Origin: Microbacterium croceum
Lineage (GTDB): Bacteria > Actinomycetota > Actinomycetes > Actinomycetales > Microbacteriaceae
Direction: 5' to 3'
Assembly (NCBI RefSeq): GCF_023091245.1
Contig: NZ_JAHWXN010000001.1
Span: forward strand, 1,674,001 to 1,738,000
Length of the DNA stretch: 64,000 nucleotides
The notes under the pieces were generated by a model. The model made no database searches and was not told the DNA's origin. It saw nothing but the letters and a program-made list of their open reading frames with translations. Every line of letters starts with the position of its first letter. The stretch's first letter is position 1. The translations under genes and the position numbers were made by a program. Below, one piece after another: positions 8,564-18,988 of the stretch.

Positions 8564-9405
8564 GCCGTCTGCGGATCGTGCATCGGACCGGGTTCCGCTA
8601 CGAGAAGCCGGCGACCGCGTCGTACAACGAGGCGCGGATGCTTCCGCACTCGCGCGAGGGCCAGTTCGTGCTGCAGGCGACGCTCGACATCTCGCCGACC
8701 GCGACCCAGCACTCGTATGCGGACTACTGGGACACCCGGGTGTCGACCTTCGAAGTGCTGACTCCGCATCAGCTGCTGTCGGTCACCGCGACGAGCATCG
8801 TGGACGTGCGGACGACGTCCCCGTCGACTGCCGCGATCGACTGGGACGAGCTCGCCGCCCGCATCCCGCTGTCGCTCTCGCTCTCCGAGGGGGTCACACA
8901 GACCCCCGCCACGGCGCCCGATGCCGAGATGATCGCGCTCGCGCAGCGGATCAGGGCCGAAGGGCGAGACGTCGACGCCACCGCGTTCGAGATCTGTCGC
9001 ACGGTCGGCGAGGCCATGGAGTACCAGAGCGGCGTCACCGGGGTGAACTCCACTGCACGAGACGCGTGGCCCGCGCGCTCGGGTGTCTGCCAGGACATCG
9101 CCCACGTCGCGCTCGGCGTGCTGCGCGCGGTCGGCATCCCGGCGCGCTACGTGTCCGGATATCTGCATCCTGATCCGACGGCGCCGATCGGGCAGCCCGT
9201 CATCGGCGAATCCCACGCCTGGGTCGAGTGGTACTCGGGGGAGTGGCGAGGGTACGACCCGACCAATCTCGCCGAGATCGGGGAGTCGCACGTGTACGTC
9301 GGCCATGGTCGCGACTACGCCGATGTGGCGCCGCTGCGGGGCGTGTACGCCGGGCCGAGTGCCTCGGAGCTCTTCGTGTCGGTCGAGGTCACGCGGCTGG
9401 AGTGA
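8560..9405 (+). CDS. Transglutaminase-like cysteine protease, third gene of ATP-grasp/alpha-E operon
   Basis: This 281-residue protein has the bacterial transglutaminase N-terminal beta domain and then the catalytic papain-like core. The triad is visible: Cys in SGVCQDIAH, His in SHAWVEW and Asp in YDPTN. Such proteins are more likely peptidases or amide-bond-forming enzymes than true cross-linking transglutaminases. The GTG start at 8560 overlaps the alpha-E stop by four bases. It has no signal peptide, so it should act in the cytoplasm with its operon partners. A strong hairpin follows the stop. Confidence 0.92.
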   Translation: MSRLRIVHRTGFRYEKPATASYNEARMLPHSREGQFVLQATLDISPTATQHSYADYWDTRVSTFEVLTPHQLLSVTATSIVDVRTTSPSTAAIDWDELAARIPLSLSLSEGVTQTPATAPDAEMIALAQRIRAEGRDVDATAFEICRTVGEAMEYQSGVTGVNSTARDAWPARSGVCQDIAHVALGVLRAVGIPARYVSGYLHPDPTAPIGQPVIGESHAWVEWYSGEWRGYDPTNLAEIGESHVYVGHGRDYADVAPLRGVYAGPSASELFVSVEVTRLE

Positions 9406-9416
9406 TGGTCCGCGGC

Positions 9417-9472
9417 GAGGGGTCACGACACGCCGCGCCCGGGGCGGTCCGTGCGGCGTGTCTTGACCCCTC
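9417..9472 (+). terminator. Long hairpin after the ATP-grasp/alpha-E/transglutaminase operon
   Basis: A 20-bp stem with one mismatch (GAGGGGTCA... at 9417-9436 pairing with ...TGACCCCTC at 9453-9472) and a 16-nt GC-rich loop starts 12 nt after the stop. No U-run follows, so this may be a factor-assisted terminator or an mRNA-stabilising structure. Confidence 0.6.
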
Positions 9473-9513
9473 ACGTGGAAACAAGCGCCGATCGGATGCA
9501 GGAGAATGAACCG

Positions 9514-10023
9514 GTGACTGATGCAACGATCGAGCGCGAGACGCTCACCTGGGACGGATTCGGCGCGGCGACCCGCGAGCTCGCACGCACCATCGTCGAC
9601 AGCGGGTTCGTGCCCGAGGTCGTCGTGGCGATCGCGCGCGGGGGCTTGCTGCCGGCCGGTGCCATCGCCTACGGTCTGGGGGCGAAGAACTGCGGCGCGA
9701 TCAACGTCGAGTTCTACACCGGCATCGGCACCGTGCTCGACGCCCCGGAGGTGCTGCCGCCGGAGCTCGACATGGCCTACCTCGACGGCCGCCGCGTGCT
9801 GCTGGTCGACGATGTCGCGGACTCCGGTCGCACCCTCGCCCTCGCCGTGCAGCTGCTGAAGGACAAGGGGGCCGATGTGCGCTCGGTCACCATCTACACG
9901 AAGCCCACGACGATCATCCAGCCCGACTACGCCTGGAAGGACACCGATCTGTGGATCAACTTCCCGTGGTCGTTCCAGGGCACCGTGGTCGAAGAAGACC
10001 AGGGACTCGCTCCCTCCGCCTGA
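9514..10023 (+). CDS. Type I phosphoribosyltransferase (xanthine/hypoxanthine PRTase-like)
   Basis: This 169-residue protein carries the PRPP-binding motif VLLVDDVADSGRTL in the middle and IARGGLLPAG near the N-terminus, both typical of type I phosphoribosyltransferases of purine salvage. Such enzymes transfer phosphoribose from PRPP to a base. Whether the base is xanthine, guanine or hypoxanthine is not clear. The GTG at 9514 is chosen because AGGAG lies about 9 nt upstream; an in-frame ATG at 9496 is an alternative. It converges on the ligase gene. Confidence 0.85.
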   Translation: MTDATIERETLTWDGFGAATRELARTIVDSGFVPEVVVAIARGGLLPAGAIAYGLGAKNCGAINVEFYTGIGTVLDAPEVLPPELDMAYLDGRRVLLVDDVADSGRTLALAVQLLKDKGADVRSVTIYTKPTTIIQPDYAWKDTDLWINFPWSFQGTVVEEDQGLAPSA

Positions 10024-10050
10024 GCGCGGCAGACTGCGGACTTCCGAGGG

Positions 10051-11574
<1,524 letters not shown>

Positions 11575-11620
11575 CCCCGCATTCTGCCACCGGGGTCTGA
11601 CACCGACGAGGCCGGGGATG

Positions 11621-12391
11621 TCAGACCCCGCGGAACACCGGCTTCCGCTTCTCCTGGAACGCGGCGAAGCCCTCGCGGTAGTCGTCCGTGTCGCACAGTG
11701 CAGCCTGAGCAGCGTTCTCGATGCCGACCGCATCCCACAGCGTGAGCCGCTCATCGCGGATGCGGGCGATGAGGTGCTTGCTCGCGAGGAACGCCGCCGT
11801 GGCTCCGCGGGCGGCCACAGCTGCGGCGTCCGTCGCCGCCTCGATGACCTGGTCGTCGGGGAACACGCGCGAGAAGAGTCCGGAGGTCACCGCCTCTGCG
11901 CCGGTCATCAGCCGTCCGGTATAGATCAGGTCGAGCGTCTTGTGCGCGCCGAGCCGGTCGAGGAACAGCGCGTGCCCGCCCGAGTCGAGGGTCGCGCCGA
12001 GCGCGGCGAACGGAGAGCCGATCTTCGCGGACTCCGCGACGTACACGACATCGGTCGCGACCAGCAGGCCGAGTCCGACACCCAGACAGGCGCCATGCGC
12101 CGCGGCGAAGGTGGGGGCGGGGAATCGCGCCATCCGCTGCAGCAGTGGCGTCACCAGGCCGCCGAGGTAGCCGATCACGTCGTCGTCGCGCGGGTCGACG
12201 CCCGAGATGTCGCGTCCGGCGCAGAACGCACGCCCTTCGCCGCGGAGCACCAGGGCGCGGACGCCGGCCCGCTCCGCCTCGTCATAGGCGGCGCCGAGAT
12301 CGCGCAGCGCCTGTTCGTCGAGGGAGTTCAGCTTCGCCGGGGCGTTGAGCGTGATGTGCGCGACGTCGTCGGCGATGGTCAGGTCGATCAT
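11621..12391 (-). CDS. paaG: Enoyl-CoA hydratase/isomerase, likely PaaG (ring-1,2-epoxyphenylacetyl-CoA isomerase)
   Basis: This 256-residue crotonase-fold protein has an oxyanion-hole region GRAFCAGRDISG and HGACLGVGLG. The segment TLDSGGHALFLDRLG resembles the DSGG motif of PaaG-type isomerases, where the Asp takes part in isomerisation. Its place 25 bp after paaE in the epoxidase operon supports a role in turning the epoxide into oxepin-CoA. A plain enoyl-CoA hydratase (PaaF-like) is the alternative; a second crotonase lies at 25335-26096. The ATG at 12391 is chosen because the frame upstream overlaps paaE. Confidence 0.8.
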   Translation of the reverse strand: MIDLTIADDVAHITLNAPAKLNSLDEQALRDLGAAYDEAERAGVRALVLRGEGRAFCAGRDISGVDPRDDDVIGYLGGLVTPLLQRMARFPAPTFAAAHGACLGVGLGLLVATDVVYVAESAKIGSPFAALGATLDSGGHALFLDRLGAHKTLDLIYTGRLMTGAEAVTSGLFSRVFPDDQVIEAATDAAAVAARGATAAFLASKHLIARIRDERLTLWDAVGIENAAQAALCDTDDYREGFAAFQEKRKPVFRGV

Positions 12392-12416
12392 GTGTGCTGT
12401 CCTTCCGGCGGTCTGC

Positions 12417-13580
12417 TCAGACGTCGTAGTCCACGACCACACGGTCGCTGGTGGGGTGGGACTGGCAGGTGAGCACGAAGCCGCGCTCGAGCTCGTCCGG
12501 CTCCAGGGCGTAGTTCTCGGTCATGGTCACGCTGCCCTCCACGACGCGCGCCCGGCAGGTGCCGCAGACTCCGCCCGCGCACGCGAACGGGGCGTCCGGC
12601 CGCACGCGCAGTGCGGCGTTCAACACCGACTCGTGCGCGTCGACCGGGCTCTCCACCGTCGACGAGACGCCGTCGAGCGTGACCTCGATGCGCACGGTCT
12701 TCTGCCCGGCGCGCACCTCAACGGGTCGTGCGGCGCGCGCCGGCTCGTCACCGGTCGTGAACAGCTCGAAGCGGATGTGCGAGCGATCGACGCCGACGTC
12801 GGCGAGCACCTCGCGGCACAGGTCCACCAGGGCCAAGGGGCCGCACAGGAACCACTCGTCGACGGTCGACGGCAGGATCAGGGTGCCGAGGATCGTCCGC
12901 AGCTTCTCCTCGTCGATCCGCCCCGAGAGCACAGGGGCGGTGCGCTGCTCGCGCGAGAGCACGTGATGCAGCACCAGACGGGTGGGGTAGCGGTCCTTGA
13001 GGTCGGCGAGGTCTTCCAGGAACATGACGTCGAGGGTGGCCCTGTTCGTGTACAGCAGGGTGAAGCGCGAGGTTTCCGACCGCGTCAGCACGGTGTGTGC
13101 CAGCGCCATGAGCGGAGTGATGCCGGAGCCGGCGGCGATGCCGACGATGTGCCGGTGGTCGAGATCGTCGAGTGCCGAGGTGAACGTGCCCTGCGGGCTC
13201 ATCACGTCGATCGCGAATCCGGGATGCAGTCCGGTCTGCGCCCAGGTGGAGAACAGCCCTCCCTCGTCGCGCTTCACCGCCACGCTCAGGCGGGTGGCAC
13301 CGCCGTCGTCGCGGTGCTCGGGTGCGCGGCACAGGGAATAGGAGCGCCGCACCTCGACGCCGTCGAGTGTGGTGCGCAAGGCCACGTACTGACCGGGAAG
13401 GTGGTCGTAGTCGTCGGCGAGCGCAGCGGGCACCGTGAACGTGACCTCGACCGCGTCGTCGGTCAGAGGTCGCACGTCCTCGACCGTGAGGGTGTGGAAG
13501 CGGGCGCGCTTTCGTGGCGCCGCATCGGTGCGGGGAACCTCGCGCGAGACGGCAGCAGGGGATGAAGTGAAGAGCGACAT
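12417..13580 (-). CDS. paaE: Phenylacetyl-CoA epoxidase, reductase subunit PaaE
   Basis: This 387-residue protein has an FAD/NAD(P)H ferredoxin-reductase module (RSYSLC for FAD, GSGITP for the nucleotide) and a C-terminal plant-type [2Fe-2S] domain with Cys334, Cys339, Cys342 and Cys372. It passes electrons from NADPH to the diiron oxygenase PaaA. It is the last subunit gene of paaABCDE and starts 1 bp after the paaD stop. The domain order and context make the call secure. Confidence 0.95.
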   Translation of the reverse strand: MSLFTSSPAAVSREVPRTDAAPRKRARFHTLTVEDVRPLTDDAVEVTFTVPAALADDYDHLPGQYVALRTTLDGVEVRRSYSLCRAPEHRDDGGATRLSVAVKRDEGGLFSTWAQTGLHPGFAIDVMSPQGTFTSALDDLDHRHIVGIAAGSGITPLMALAHTVLTRSETSRFTLLYTNRATLDVMFLEDLADLKDRYPTRLVLHHVLSREQRTAPVLSGRIDEEKLRTILGTLILPSTVDEWFLCGPLALVDLCREVLADVGVDRSHIRFELFTTGDEPARAARPVEVRAGQKTVRIEVTLDGVSSTVESPVDAHESVLNAALRVRPDAPFACAGGVCGTCRARVVEGSVTMTENYALEPDELERGFVLTCQSHPTSDRVVVDYDV

Positions 13581-13581
13581 G

Positions 13582-14094
13582 TCAGTGCACCTTGAAGTGA
13601 TCGAACGGCTCGAGGCACGCGCGGCACTCGAACAGGGCCTTGCATGAGGTCGAGCCGAACCGCGAGACCTCGCGGGTGTCGAGGGATCCGCAGCGCGGGC
13701 AGCGCACGCTCAGCGCCAGGCGGATGGGGCCCGTAGACACAGCTGCGCGCCCCGAGGGCGGTGCGATGCCGTACTCGGCGAGCTTGGTCTTGCCGGCATC
13801 GGTCATCCAGTCCGTCGTCCAGGCGGGGGAGAGCACGAGGCGCACCTCCACCTCCCGATACCCCGCCGCGGTGAGCGCGAGGATGACGTCGTCACGGATC
13901 GTGTCCATCGCCGGGCAGCCGCTGTAAGTCGGGGTGATGTCGACTGACACGCGCGATCCGTCGACCACGACTGCCCGCAGCACGCCGAGATCCTCGATCG
14001 TGAGCACGGGCACCTCGGGGTCGGCGACGGCCGCCGCGATGCGCCAGGCCTCCTGCGTCGGAGTCGTGTCGTCGCTGTGCACCGGAATCACCAC
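13582..14094 (-). CDS. paaD: Phenylacetyl-CoA epoxidase maturation/subunit PaaD
   Basis: This 170-residue protein has a DUF59/MIP18-like domain (PTYSGCPAMDTIRDD) and a C-terminal Cys4 region, CPRCGS then CRACLEPF. PaaD is thought to help Fe-S or diiron maturation of the epoxidase complex. Two GTG codons (14094 and 14091) are possible starts; the one at 14091 overlaps the paaC stop as GTGA, so coupling is likely. It sits in the standard order A-B-C-D-E. Confidence 0.93.
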   Translation of the reverse strand: MVIPVHSDDTTPTQEAWRIAAAVADPEVPVLTIEDLGVLRAVVVDGSRVSVDITPTYSGCPAMDTIRDDVILALTAAGYREVEVRLVLSPAWTTDWMTDAGKTKLAEYGIAPPSGRAAVSTGPIRLALSVRCPRCGSLDTREVSRFGSTSCKALFECRACLEPFDHFKVH

Positions 14095-14939
14095 GTGGCC
14101 CCGGGATGCCGTCGCGCGAGCACCTGCATCTCGGCGAGGATGTGACCGAGCGGGGTGGCGTGTGCGCCATGACGGCCACCGGCGGACGAAGCGGCGACCG
14201 CGGGCACCGACAGCTCCGCCTCGGCGAAGACCGTGTCGACGACGGCGTCGAAGCCCGGGCGCAGACTCGACGGTCGCACCGCGGCGTCGCCGAGGCGTTC
14301 GATCAGCTCGTCGTCGCGGAACAGCTCATCGACGTACGGCCAGACATCGGCGTTCGCGCGGATGATCCGCGCCCGCGACTCCTCGGTGCCTCCGGCCAGG
14401 CGCAGCATCCACTGCACCGCGTGGTCGCGGTGATAGTCGACCTCTTTGAGTGACTTCTCCGCGATCGCCGCGAAGGTCGCATCGCTGCTCGCCCGCAGCG
14501 CGGAGTACAGCTCGAACATGTAGGTGGCGGCCACGAACTGCCGCGCGATGGTCTGGGCGAAGTCGCCGTTCGGCTGCTGCACGATCCACGCGCAGCGGAA
14601 CGCCGGCTCATCGCGGAAGAACGCCAGATCATCTTCGCTGCGGCCGTCGAACGAACCGGCGTAGTGCAGGAACGACCGGGCATGGCCGAGAAGGTCCAGG
14701 GCGATGTTGCCCAGCGCGACGTCCTCCTCCAGCTCGGGAGCCCGGGAGATCCACGCACCCAGCTGCTGCGAGAGGATCAGCGCATCGTCCCCGAGACGCA
14801 GGGCGTACTCGGCGATGTCGGCGGATGCGGCCACGGCGCCGACGCCGGAGAGCTCCTGGGAGAGCTGGAGCTCATCGACCGAGACGTCGCCGTGCGCGTC
14901 GGCCTCCGGGATGGGTCCCTGAGCTTGTCGAAGGGTCAC
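14088..14939 (-). CDS. paaC: Phenylacetyl-CoA epoxidase structural subunit PaaC
   Basis: This 283-residue helical ferritin-like protein is the structural partner of PaaA, with segments such as DDALILSQQLGAW and NIALDLLGHARSFLHYAG. In the known complex PaaA and PaaC form the core heterodimers. The start GTG at 14939 overlaps the paaB stop by four bases. The first residues VTLRQAQGP are encoded by a dispersed repeat (14917-14935) and are not typical of PaaC. A downstream start would remove them, but no better one is apparent. Confidence 0.93.
   Translation of the reverse strand: MTLRQAQGPIPEADAHGDVSVDELQLSQELSGVGAVAASADIAEYALRLGDDALILSQQLGAWISRAPELEEDVALGNIALDLLGHARSFLHYAGSFDGRSEDDLAFFRDEPAFRCAWIVQQPNGDFAQTIARQFVAATYMFELYSALRASSDATFAAIAEKSLKEVDYHRDHAVQWMLRLAGGTEESRARIIRANADVWPYVDELFRDDELIERLGDAAVRPSSLRPGFDAVVDTVFAEAELSVPAVAASSAGGRHGAHATPLGHILAEMQVLARRHPGATW
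14917..14935. repeat. Dispersed 18-bp repeat, copy in paaC 5' end
   Basis: CCCTGAGCTTGTCGAAGGG lies at the very start of paaC. It matches a short repeat common in many GC-rich genomes, which shows up in proteins as LRQAQG, STGSGQ or FDRLRT. A second copy lies in the 5' end of paaB. Confidence 0.75.
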
Positions 14940-15277
14940 AGGTGCGGCACCCCCTCGGACGCCGTGTAGTACACGGCGTGACGGTAGTTCTTTCCGGCGG
15001 GGCTCTCGAAGTACGCGCCCTTGGCATCGGGGTCGCTCGTGGTGATGGCATCCGCGGGCGCGACCCAGATCGAGACGCCCTCTCCGCGACGCGTGTAGAG
15101 GTCGCGCGCATTGCGGATCGCCATCTCGGCATCCGGCGCGTGCAGCGACCCGACGTGCACGTGGCTCAGACCGCGGTTCGCGCGCACGAACACCTCCCAC
15201 AGCGGCCACAATTCCCGACCCTGGGTCCCTGGGGCCTGTCCTGAGCCTGTCGAAGGGTCGGCGCCCGGGGTCGCCAT
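14936..15277 (-). CDS. paaB: Phenylacetyl-CoA epoxidase subunit PaaB
   Basis: This 113-residue protein has the typical PaaB core WPLWEVFVRANRGLSHVHVG and a segment on Asn-Ala-Arg-Asp-Leu-Tyr-Thr-Arg. PaaB bridges subunits of the epoxidase complex. About 18 residues before the core, including PSTGSGQ, come from a dispersed repeat and are absent from standard short PaaB proteins. The ATG at 15277 overlaps the paaA stop by one base. Confidence 0.93.
   Translation of the reverse strand: MATPGADPSTGSGQAPGTQGRELWPLWEVFVRANRGLSHVHVGSLHAPDAEMAIRNARDLYTRRGEGVSIWVAPADAITTSDPDAKGAYFESPAGKNYRHAVYYTASEGVPHL
15239..15259. repeat. Dispersed 18-bp repeat, copy in paaB 5' end
   Basis: CCTGAGCCTGTCGAAGGGTC lies just after the paaB start and is translated as STGSGQ. 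It is the same repeat family, in the same orientation, as the copy at the paaC start 322 bp away. Confidence 0.75.
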
Positions 15278-16257
15278 CACGCCACCGCCGTCGAGGTGAC
15301 GGCCTGCTTGCGGGCGTACTCGGCTGCGGCCTCCCGCACCCACGCACCTTCTTCATGTGCGGTGCGGCGGCGCTCCAGGCGCTCGGCGTTGCAGGGCCCG
15401 TTGCCGCGCAGCACCTCGAAGAACTCGTCCCAATCGATCTCGCCGATCACGTACTGACCGGTCTCCTCGTCGAACCGCAGGTCGGGATCGGGCAGCGTGA
15501 CGCCGAGGATCTCGGCCTGCGGCACCAGCATCCCGACGAAGCGCTGGCGCAGATCGTCGTTCGAGAACCGCTTGATCTTCCACTTCATCGACTGCGCGGA
15601 GTTCGGCGACTGCTCATCCGGCGGACCGAACATCGCCAGGCTCGGCCAGTACCAGCGGTTCACGGCATCCTGCGCCATCTGCCGCTGCTCTTCGGAGCCC
15701 TGCATGAGGCTGAGCAGGATCTCGAACCCCTGGCGCTGGTGGAACGACTCCTCCTTGCAGACGCGCACCATCGCGCGGCCGTACGGACCGTACGACGCCC
15801 GGCACAGCGGCACCTGGTTGACGATCGCGGCGCCGTCGACGAGCCAGCCGATCGCGCCCATGTCGGCCCAGGTCGGGGTGGGGTAGTTGAAGATCGAGGA
15901 ATACTTGGCCTTGCCGCTGATGAGCTGGTCCATCATCTCGTCGCGGGTGATGCCGAGGGTCTGCGCGGCGGAGTAGAGGTAGAGCCCGTGCCCGGCCTCG
16001 TCCTGCACCTTCGCCATCAGGATCGCCTTGCGCTTGAGGCTCGGGGCGCGCGTGATCCAGTTGCCTTCGGGCTGCATCCCGATGATCTCGGAGTGCGCGT
16101 GCTGCGAGATCTGACGGATCAGCGTCTTGCGGTACGCCTCGGGCATCCAGTCGCGGGGCTCGATGCGCTGTTCATTCGCGATGAGCTCATCGAACAGGCG
16201 CTCCTCGTCGGAGATCTCGCCCGATACGAGGCTGAGGTCTGCAGGGCTGGTCATCAT
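15277..16257 (-). CDS. paaA: Phenylacetyl-CoA epoxidase catalytic subunit PaaA
   Basis: This 326-residue diiron oxygenase subunit carries ExxH iron-ligand motifs at DEAGH (Glu87-His90) and EESFH (Glu170-His173). It inserts one oxygen atom into phenylacetyl-CoA to make the 1,2-epoxide, which removes aromaticity. It is first in the paaABCDE-paaG operon. A PaaR-like box at 16281-16302 lies 24-45 nt upstream, so repression by the TetR protein encoded at 27402 is likely. Confidence 0.96.
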   Translation of the reverse strand: MMTSPADLSLVSGEISDEERLFDELIANEQRIEPRDWMPEAYRKTLIRQISQHAHSEIIGMQPEGNWITRAPSLKRKAILMAKVQDEAGHGLYLYSAAQTLGITRDEMMDQLISGKAKYSSIFNYPTPTWADMGAIGWLVDGAAIVNQVPLCRASYGPYGRAMVRVCKEESFHQRQGFEILLSLMQGSEEQRQMAQDAVNRWYWPSLAMFGPPDEQSPNSAQSMKWKIKRFSNDDLRQRFVGMLVPQAEILGVTLPDPDLRFDEETGQYVIGEIDWDEFFEVLRGNGPCNAERLERRRTAHEEGAWVREAAAEYARKQAVTSTAVA

Positions 16258-16280
16258 CGACTCCTCATCCTCCGATCTTT

Positions 16281-16302
16281 ACTGACCGGTCGTTGAGTAA
16301 TT
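16281..16302. promoter_or_regulatory. PaaR-like operator before paaA
   Basis: ACTGACCG GT CG TT GAGTAATT resembles the PaaR motif I recall for Corynebacterium glutamicum (half-sites ACTNACCG and CGGTNAGT around NNCGNN). It also aligns with sites upstream of paaJ/paaR, paaK and the MFS gene. It lies directly before the epoxidase operon. Confidence 0.65.
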
Positions 16303-16338
16303 CTGACATGACGATGCGCGACACGCAAGACGCGACGC

Positions 16339-16758
16339 TCAGCGAGAGCGGGAGACCAGCTCGAGAAGAGCCCTGCCGTAGGCCTCGGCGGGATCGGGAT
16401 GTTCGAACCGGAGCGTCTCGCCGGCGAGCTCGATCTCGACCAGGAACGTGTCGGTCAACCGGGACAGGCGGCGGAAGGTCCCGCGCAGGAGATCGCGAAG
16501 CTGATCCTCCCTGGGCAGCCAGACGGCGTCGGCGAGCGTGACCGCGTCGAGCGCCCACTCGGTGGTGCCGTTGAACGCCAGATCGGTGCCGCTCGGTGTC
16601 TGACGGGCCTCGATGGTCATGGCACTGACGGTGAAGACGTCGGCCTCGGCTTCGAGCTCGATCTCCTCCGGCAGGTCGAGCTGGAACCGGTCCCCATCGG
16701 CCGGATGCCACACCAGACCCGCATCACGCAGGGCGACGGCGAGTTCTCGGGTGATCAC
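16339..16758 (-). CDS. Conserved hypothetical protein
   Basis: This 139-residue acidic protein has no signal peptide or membrane segment. Visible features are WHPADGDRFQLD near the N-terminus, FNGTTEWALD in the middle and WLPREDQLRDLL before the C-terminal helix. Similar proteins are common in actinobacteria but I do not know their function. The start is GTG at 16758; a minus-strand TAGCGT ends 6 nt upstream, consistent with a leaderless mRNA. It is divergent from the RecQ gene and lies 81 bp before paaA on the same strand. Confidence 0.7.
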   Translation of the reverse strand: MITRELAVALRDAGLVWHPADGDRFQLDLPEEIELEAEADVFTVSAMTIEARQTPSGTDLAFNGTTEWALDAVTLADAVWLPREDQLRDLLRGTFRRLSRLTDTFLVEIELAGETLRFEHPDPAEAYGRALLELVSRSR

Positions 16759-16832
16759 AGCTCCACGCTAGACGACCGCGTGCGCGCGGGGGCCGCGCGG
16801 GGCATGTCGGTGGAGTGGGGCAGAGTGGGGTC

Positions 16833-18971
16833 ATGGTCTCCACTGCTCCGTCCGACACCCGCGAGGGCGACACCCGAGGAGCCGCGCTCGCCGCGCTGCG
16901 GGAACTCGTCGGTCGCGCCGATGCCGACTTCCACGACGGGCAGTACGAGGCGATCGAGGCTCTGGTCGCCGGCAGGCGTCGCGCGCTGGTCGTGCAGCGC
17001 ACCGGATGGGGCAAGTCGGCGGTGTACTTCGTGGCCACCCTGTTGCTGCGGCGACAGGGGGCCGGGCCCACGGTGCTGGTCTCGCCGCTGCTGGCGCTCA
17101 TGCGCGACCAGATCTCCGCGGCCGAGCGTGCCGGTGTGCGTGCGGTCGCGATCAACTCCACCAACGCCCACGAGTGGAGCGATGTGCTGACGCGGCTCGA
17201 TCGCGATGAGGTCGACGTGCTGCTGGTCTCGCCCGAGCGCTTGAACAACCCGTCCTTCCGTGAGGAGCAGCTGCCGGCGCTCGTCGGCCGCATCGGCATG
17301 CTGGTCGTCGACGAGGCGCACTGCATCAGCGATTGGGGACACGACTTCCGTCCCGACTATCGGCGGCTGCGCGACCTGATCGCGCAGATGCCCGCCGATG
17401 TGCCGGTGCTCGCGACCACGGCGACCGCGAACGGCCGCGTCGTGGCCGATGTCGCAGAGCAGCTGGACAGTCTGCACGGTGGCGGTGAGGCAGGAACGGC
17501 CGAGGTGCTCACGATCCGTGGCCCGCTCGCCCGCACCTCGCTGCGCCTCGGTGTGCTGCGGCTGCGCGACTCGGCAAGCCGACTCGCCTGGCTGCTCAGC
17601 CACCTCGACGACCTTCCGGGCTCCGGCATCATCTACACCCTGACCGTCGCCGCCGCGGTCGACACCGCCCGACTGCTGCGCGAGCACGGTCACGATGTGC
17701 GTGCCTACACCGGCCAGACCGACACCGACGAGCGCGCCGAGTCCGAGGGGATGCTGAAGCGCAACGAGGTCAAGGCGCTCGTCGCGACCAGCGCCCTCGG
17801 CATGGGCTTCGACAAGCCCGATCTCGGGTTCGTGCTGCACCTGGGCGCACCGTCGTCGCCCGTGGCCTACTACCAGCAGGTCGGTCGTGCGGGCCGTGCC
17901 AGCGAGAGCGCCGACGTGCTCCTGCTGCCGGGGGTGGAGGACCGCGACATCTGGCACTACTTCGCGACCGCGTCGATGCCCGACCGGGAGCGCGCGGAGC
18001 GAGTGATCACGGCGCTCGGCGACACCCCGATCTCGACGCCGGCGCTCGAAGCCATGGTCGACATCCGCCGCACACCGCTCGAGTTGCTGCTGAAGGTGCT
18101 CGATGTCGACGGCGCCGTGCGACGCGTGCAGGGCGGGTGGGTCGCCACGGGCGAGCCCTGGGCCTACGACGCCGAGAGGTACGAGCGCATCGCGGCCGAA
18201 CGCGTCGCCGAGCAGCAGCACATGCTCGACTACGAGAAGACCGAGGGCTGCCGGATGGAGTTCCTGCAGCGCTCGCTCGACGACGAGACCGCGGCGCCGT
18301 GCGGTCGCTGCGACAACTGCGCCGGCGGATGGTTCCCCCGCGAGATCGGTGCGGCGGCCACCACCCAGGCGTCGGAGTCGCTCGACCGGGTCGGTGTGCC
18401 GATCGAGCCGCGTCGCGCCTGGCCGACCGGCGCCGATCGCCTGGATGTGCCGGTGCGGGGTCGCATCCCCGCGGACGAGCAGGCGGGCGAGGGGAGGGCG
18501 CTCGCCCGCCTCACCGACCTCGGTTGGGGAGGCGCGCTGCGCGAGATCTTCGCGGCAGGCGCTCCGGATGCCCCGGTGTCGCCGCAACTGCTCGCCGCCT
18601 GCGTCCGCGTGCTCGCCGGGTGGACGTGGGAACAGCGCCCGGTGGCGGTGGTCGCGATGCCGTCGCGGTCGCATCCGCAGCTCGTCGACTCGCTCGCCCG
18701 CGGTCTCGCCGAGGTCGGGCGTCTGCCGTTCCTCGGCGCGCTCGCACCCGCGGGCGGCGGACCGAGCGGACAGCCCGGCGGCAACAGCGTGTTCCGACTT
18801 GCGGGCCTCTGGGATCGACTGAGTGCCGAGCATCTCGAGGTTCCGGCAGGGCCCATGCTGATCGTCGACGATCTGGTCGACAGCCGGTGGACCGTGACGG
18901 TCGCGGCGCGCACACTCCGTCGGGCGGGCGCGACGGCGGTGCTGCCCTTCACTCTCGCGCTGCGCGGGTGA
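16833..18971 (+). CDS. RecQ-family DNA helicase with C-terminal phosphoribosyltransferase-like domain
   Basis: This 712-residue protein has SF2 helicase motifs: Walker A with Lys61 (TGWGKSA), DEAHCISDWGHDFRPDY at about 160-176 and the later RecQ motifs (GRAGRASE). A RecQ-type zinc cluster follows (CGRCDNC). The last ~110 residues lack the usual HRDC domain. They contain AMPSRSHPQLV and LIVDDLVDSRWT, the latter a PRPP-loop-like motif of type I phosphoribosyltransferases. RecQ enzymes unwind DNA at stalled forks and recombination intermediates. The role of the tail is unknown. The ATG at 16833 is preferred over a GTG at 16815. Confidence 0.9.
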   Translation: MVSTAPSDTREGDTRGAALAALRELVGRADADFHDGQYEAIEALVAGRRRALVVQRTGWGKSAVYFVATLLLRRQGAGPTVLVSPLLALMRDQISAAERAGVRAVAINSTNAHEWSDVLTRLDRDEVDVLLVSPERLNNPSFREEQLPALVGRIGMLVVDEAHCISDWGHDFRPDYRRLRDLIAQMPADVPVLATTATANGRVVADVAEQLDSLHGGGEAGTAEVLTIRGPLARTSLRLGVLRLRDSASRLAWLLSHLDDLPGSGIIYTLTVAAAVDTARLLREHGHDVRAYTGQTDTDERAESEGMLKRNEVKALVATSALGMGFDKPDLGFVLHLGAPSSPVAYYQQVGRAGRASESADVLLLPGVEDRDIWHYFATASMPDRERAERVITALGDTPISTPALEAMVDIRRTPLELLLKVLDVDGAVRRVQGGWVATGEPWAYDAERYERIAAERVAEQQHMLDYEKTEGCRMEFLQRSLDDETAAPCGRCDNCAGGWFPREIGAAATTQASESLDRVGVPIEPRRAWPTGADRLDVPVRGRIPADEQAGEGRALARLTDLGWGGALREIFAAGAPDAPVSPQLLAACVRVLAGWTWEQRPVAVVAMPSRSHPQLVDSLARGLAEVGRLPFLGALAPAGGGPSGQPGGNSVFRLAGLWDRLSAEHLEVPAGPMLIVDDLVDSRWTVTVAARTLRRAGATAVLPFTLALRG

Positions 18972-18988
18972 CCCCGGCCGTCGCGGCC

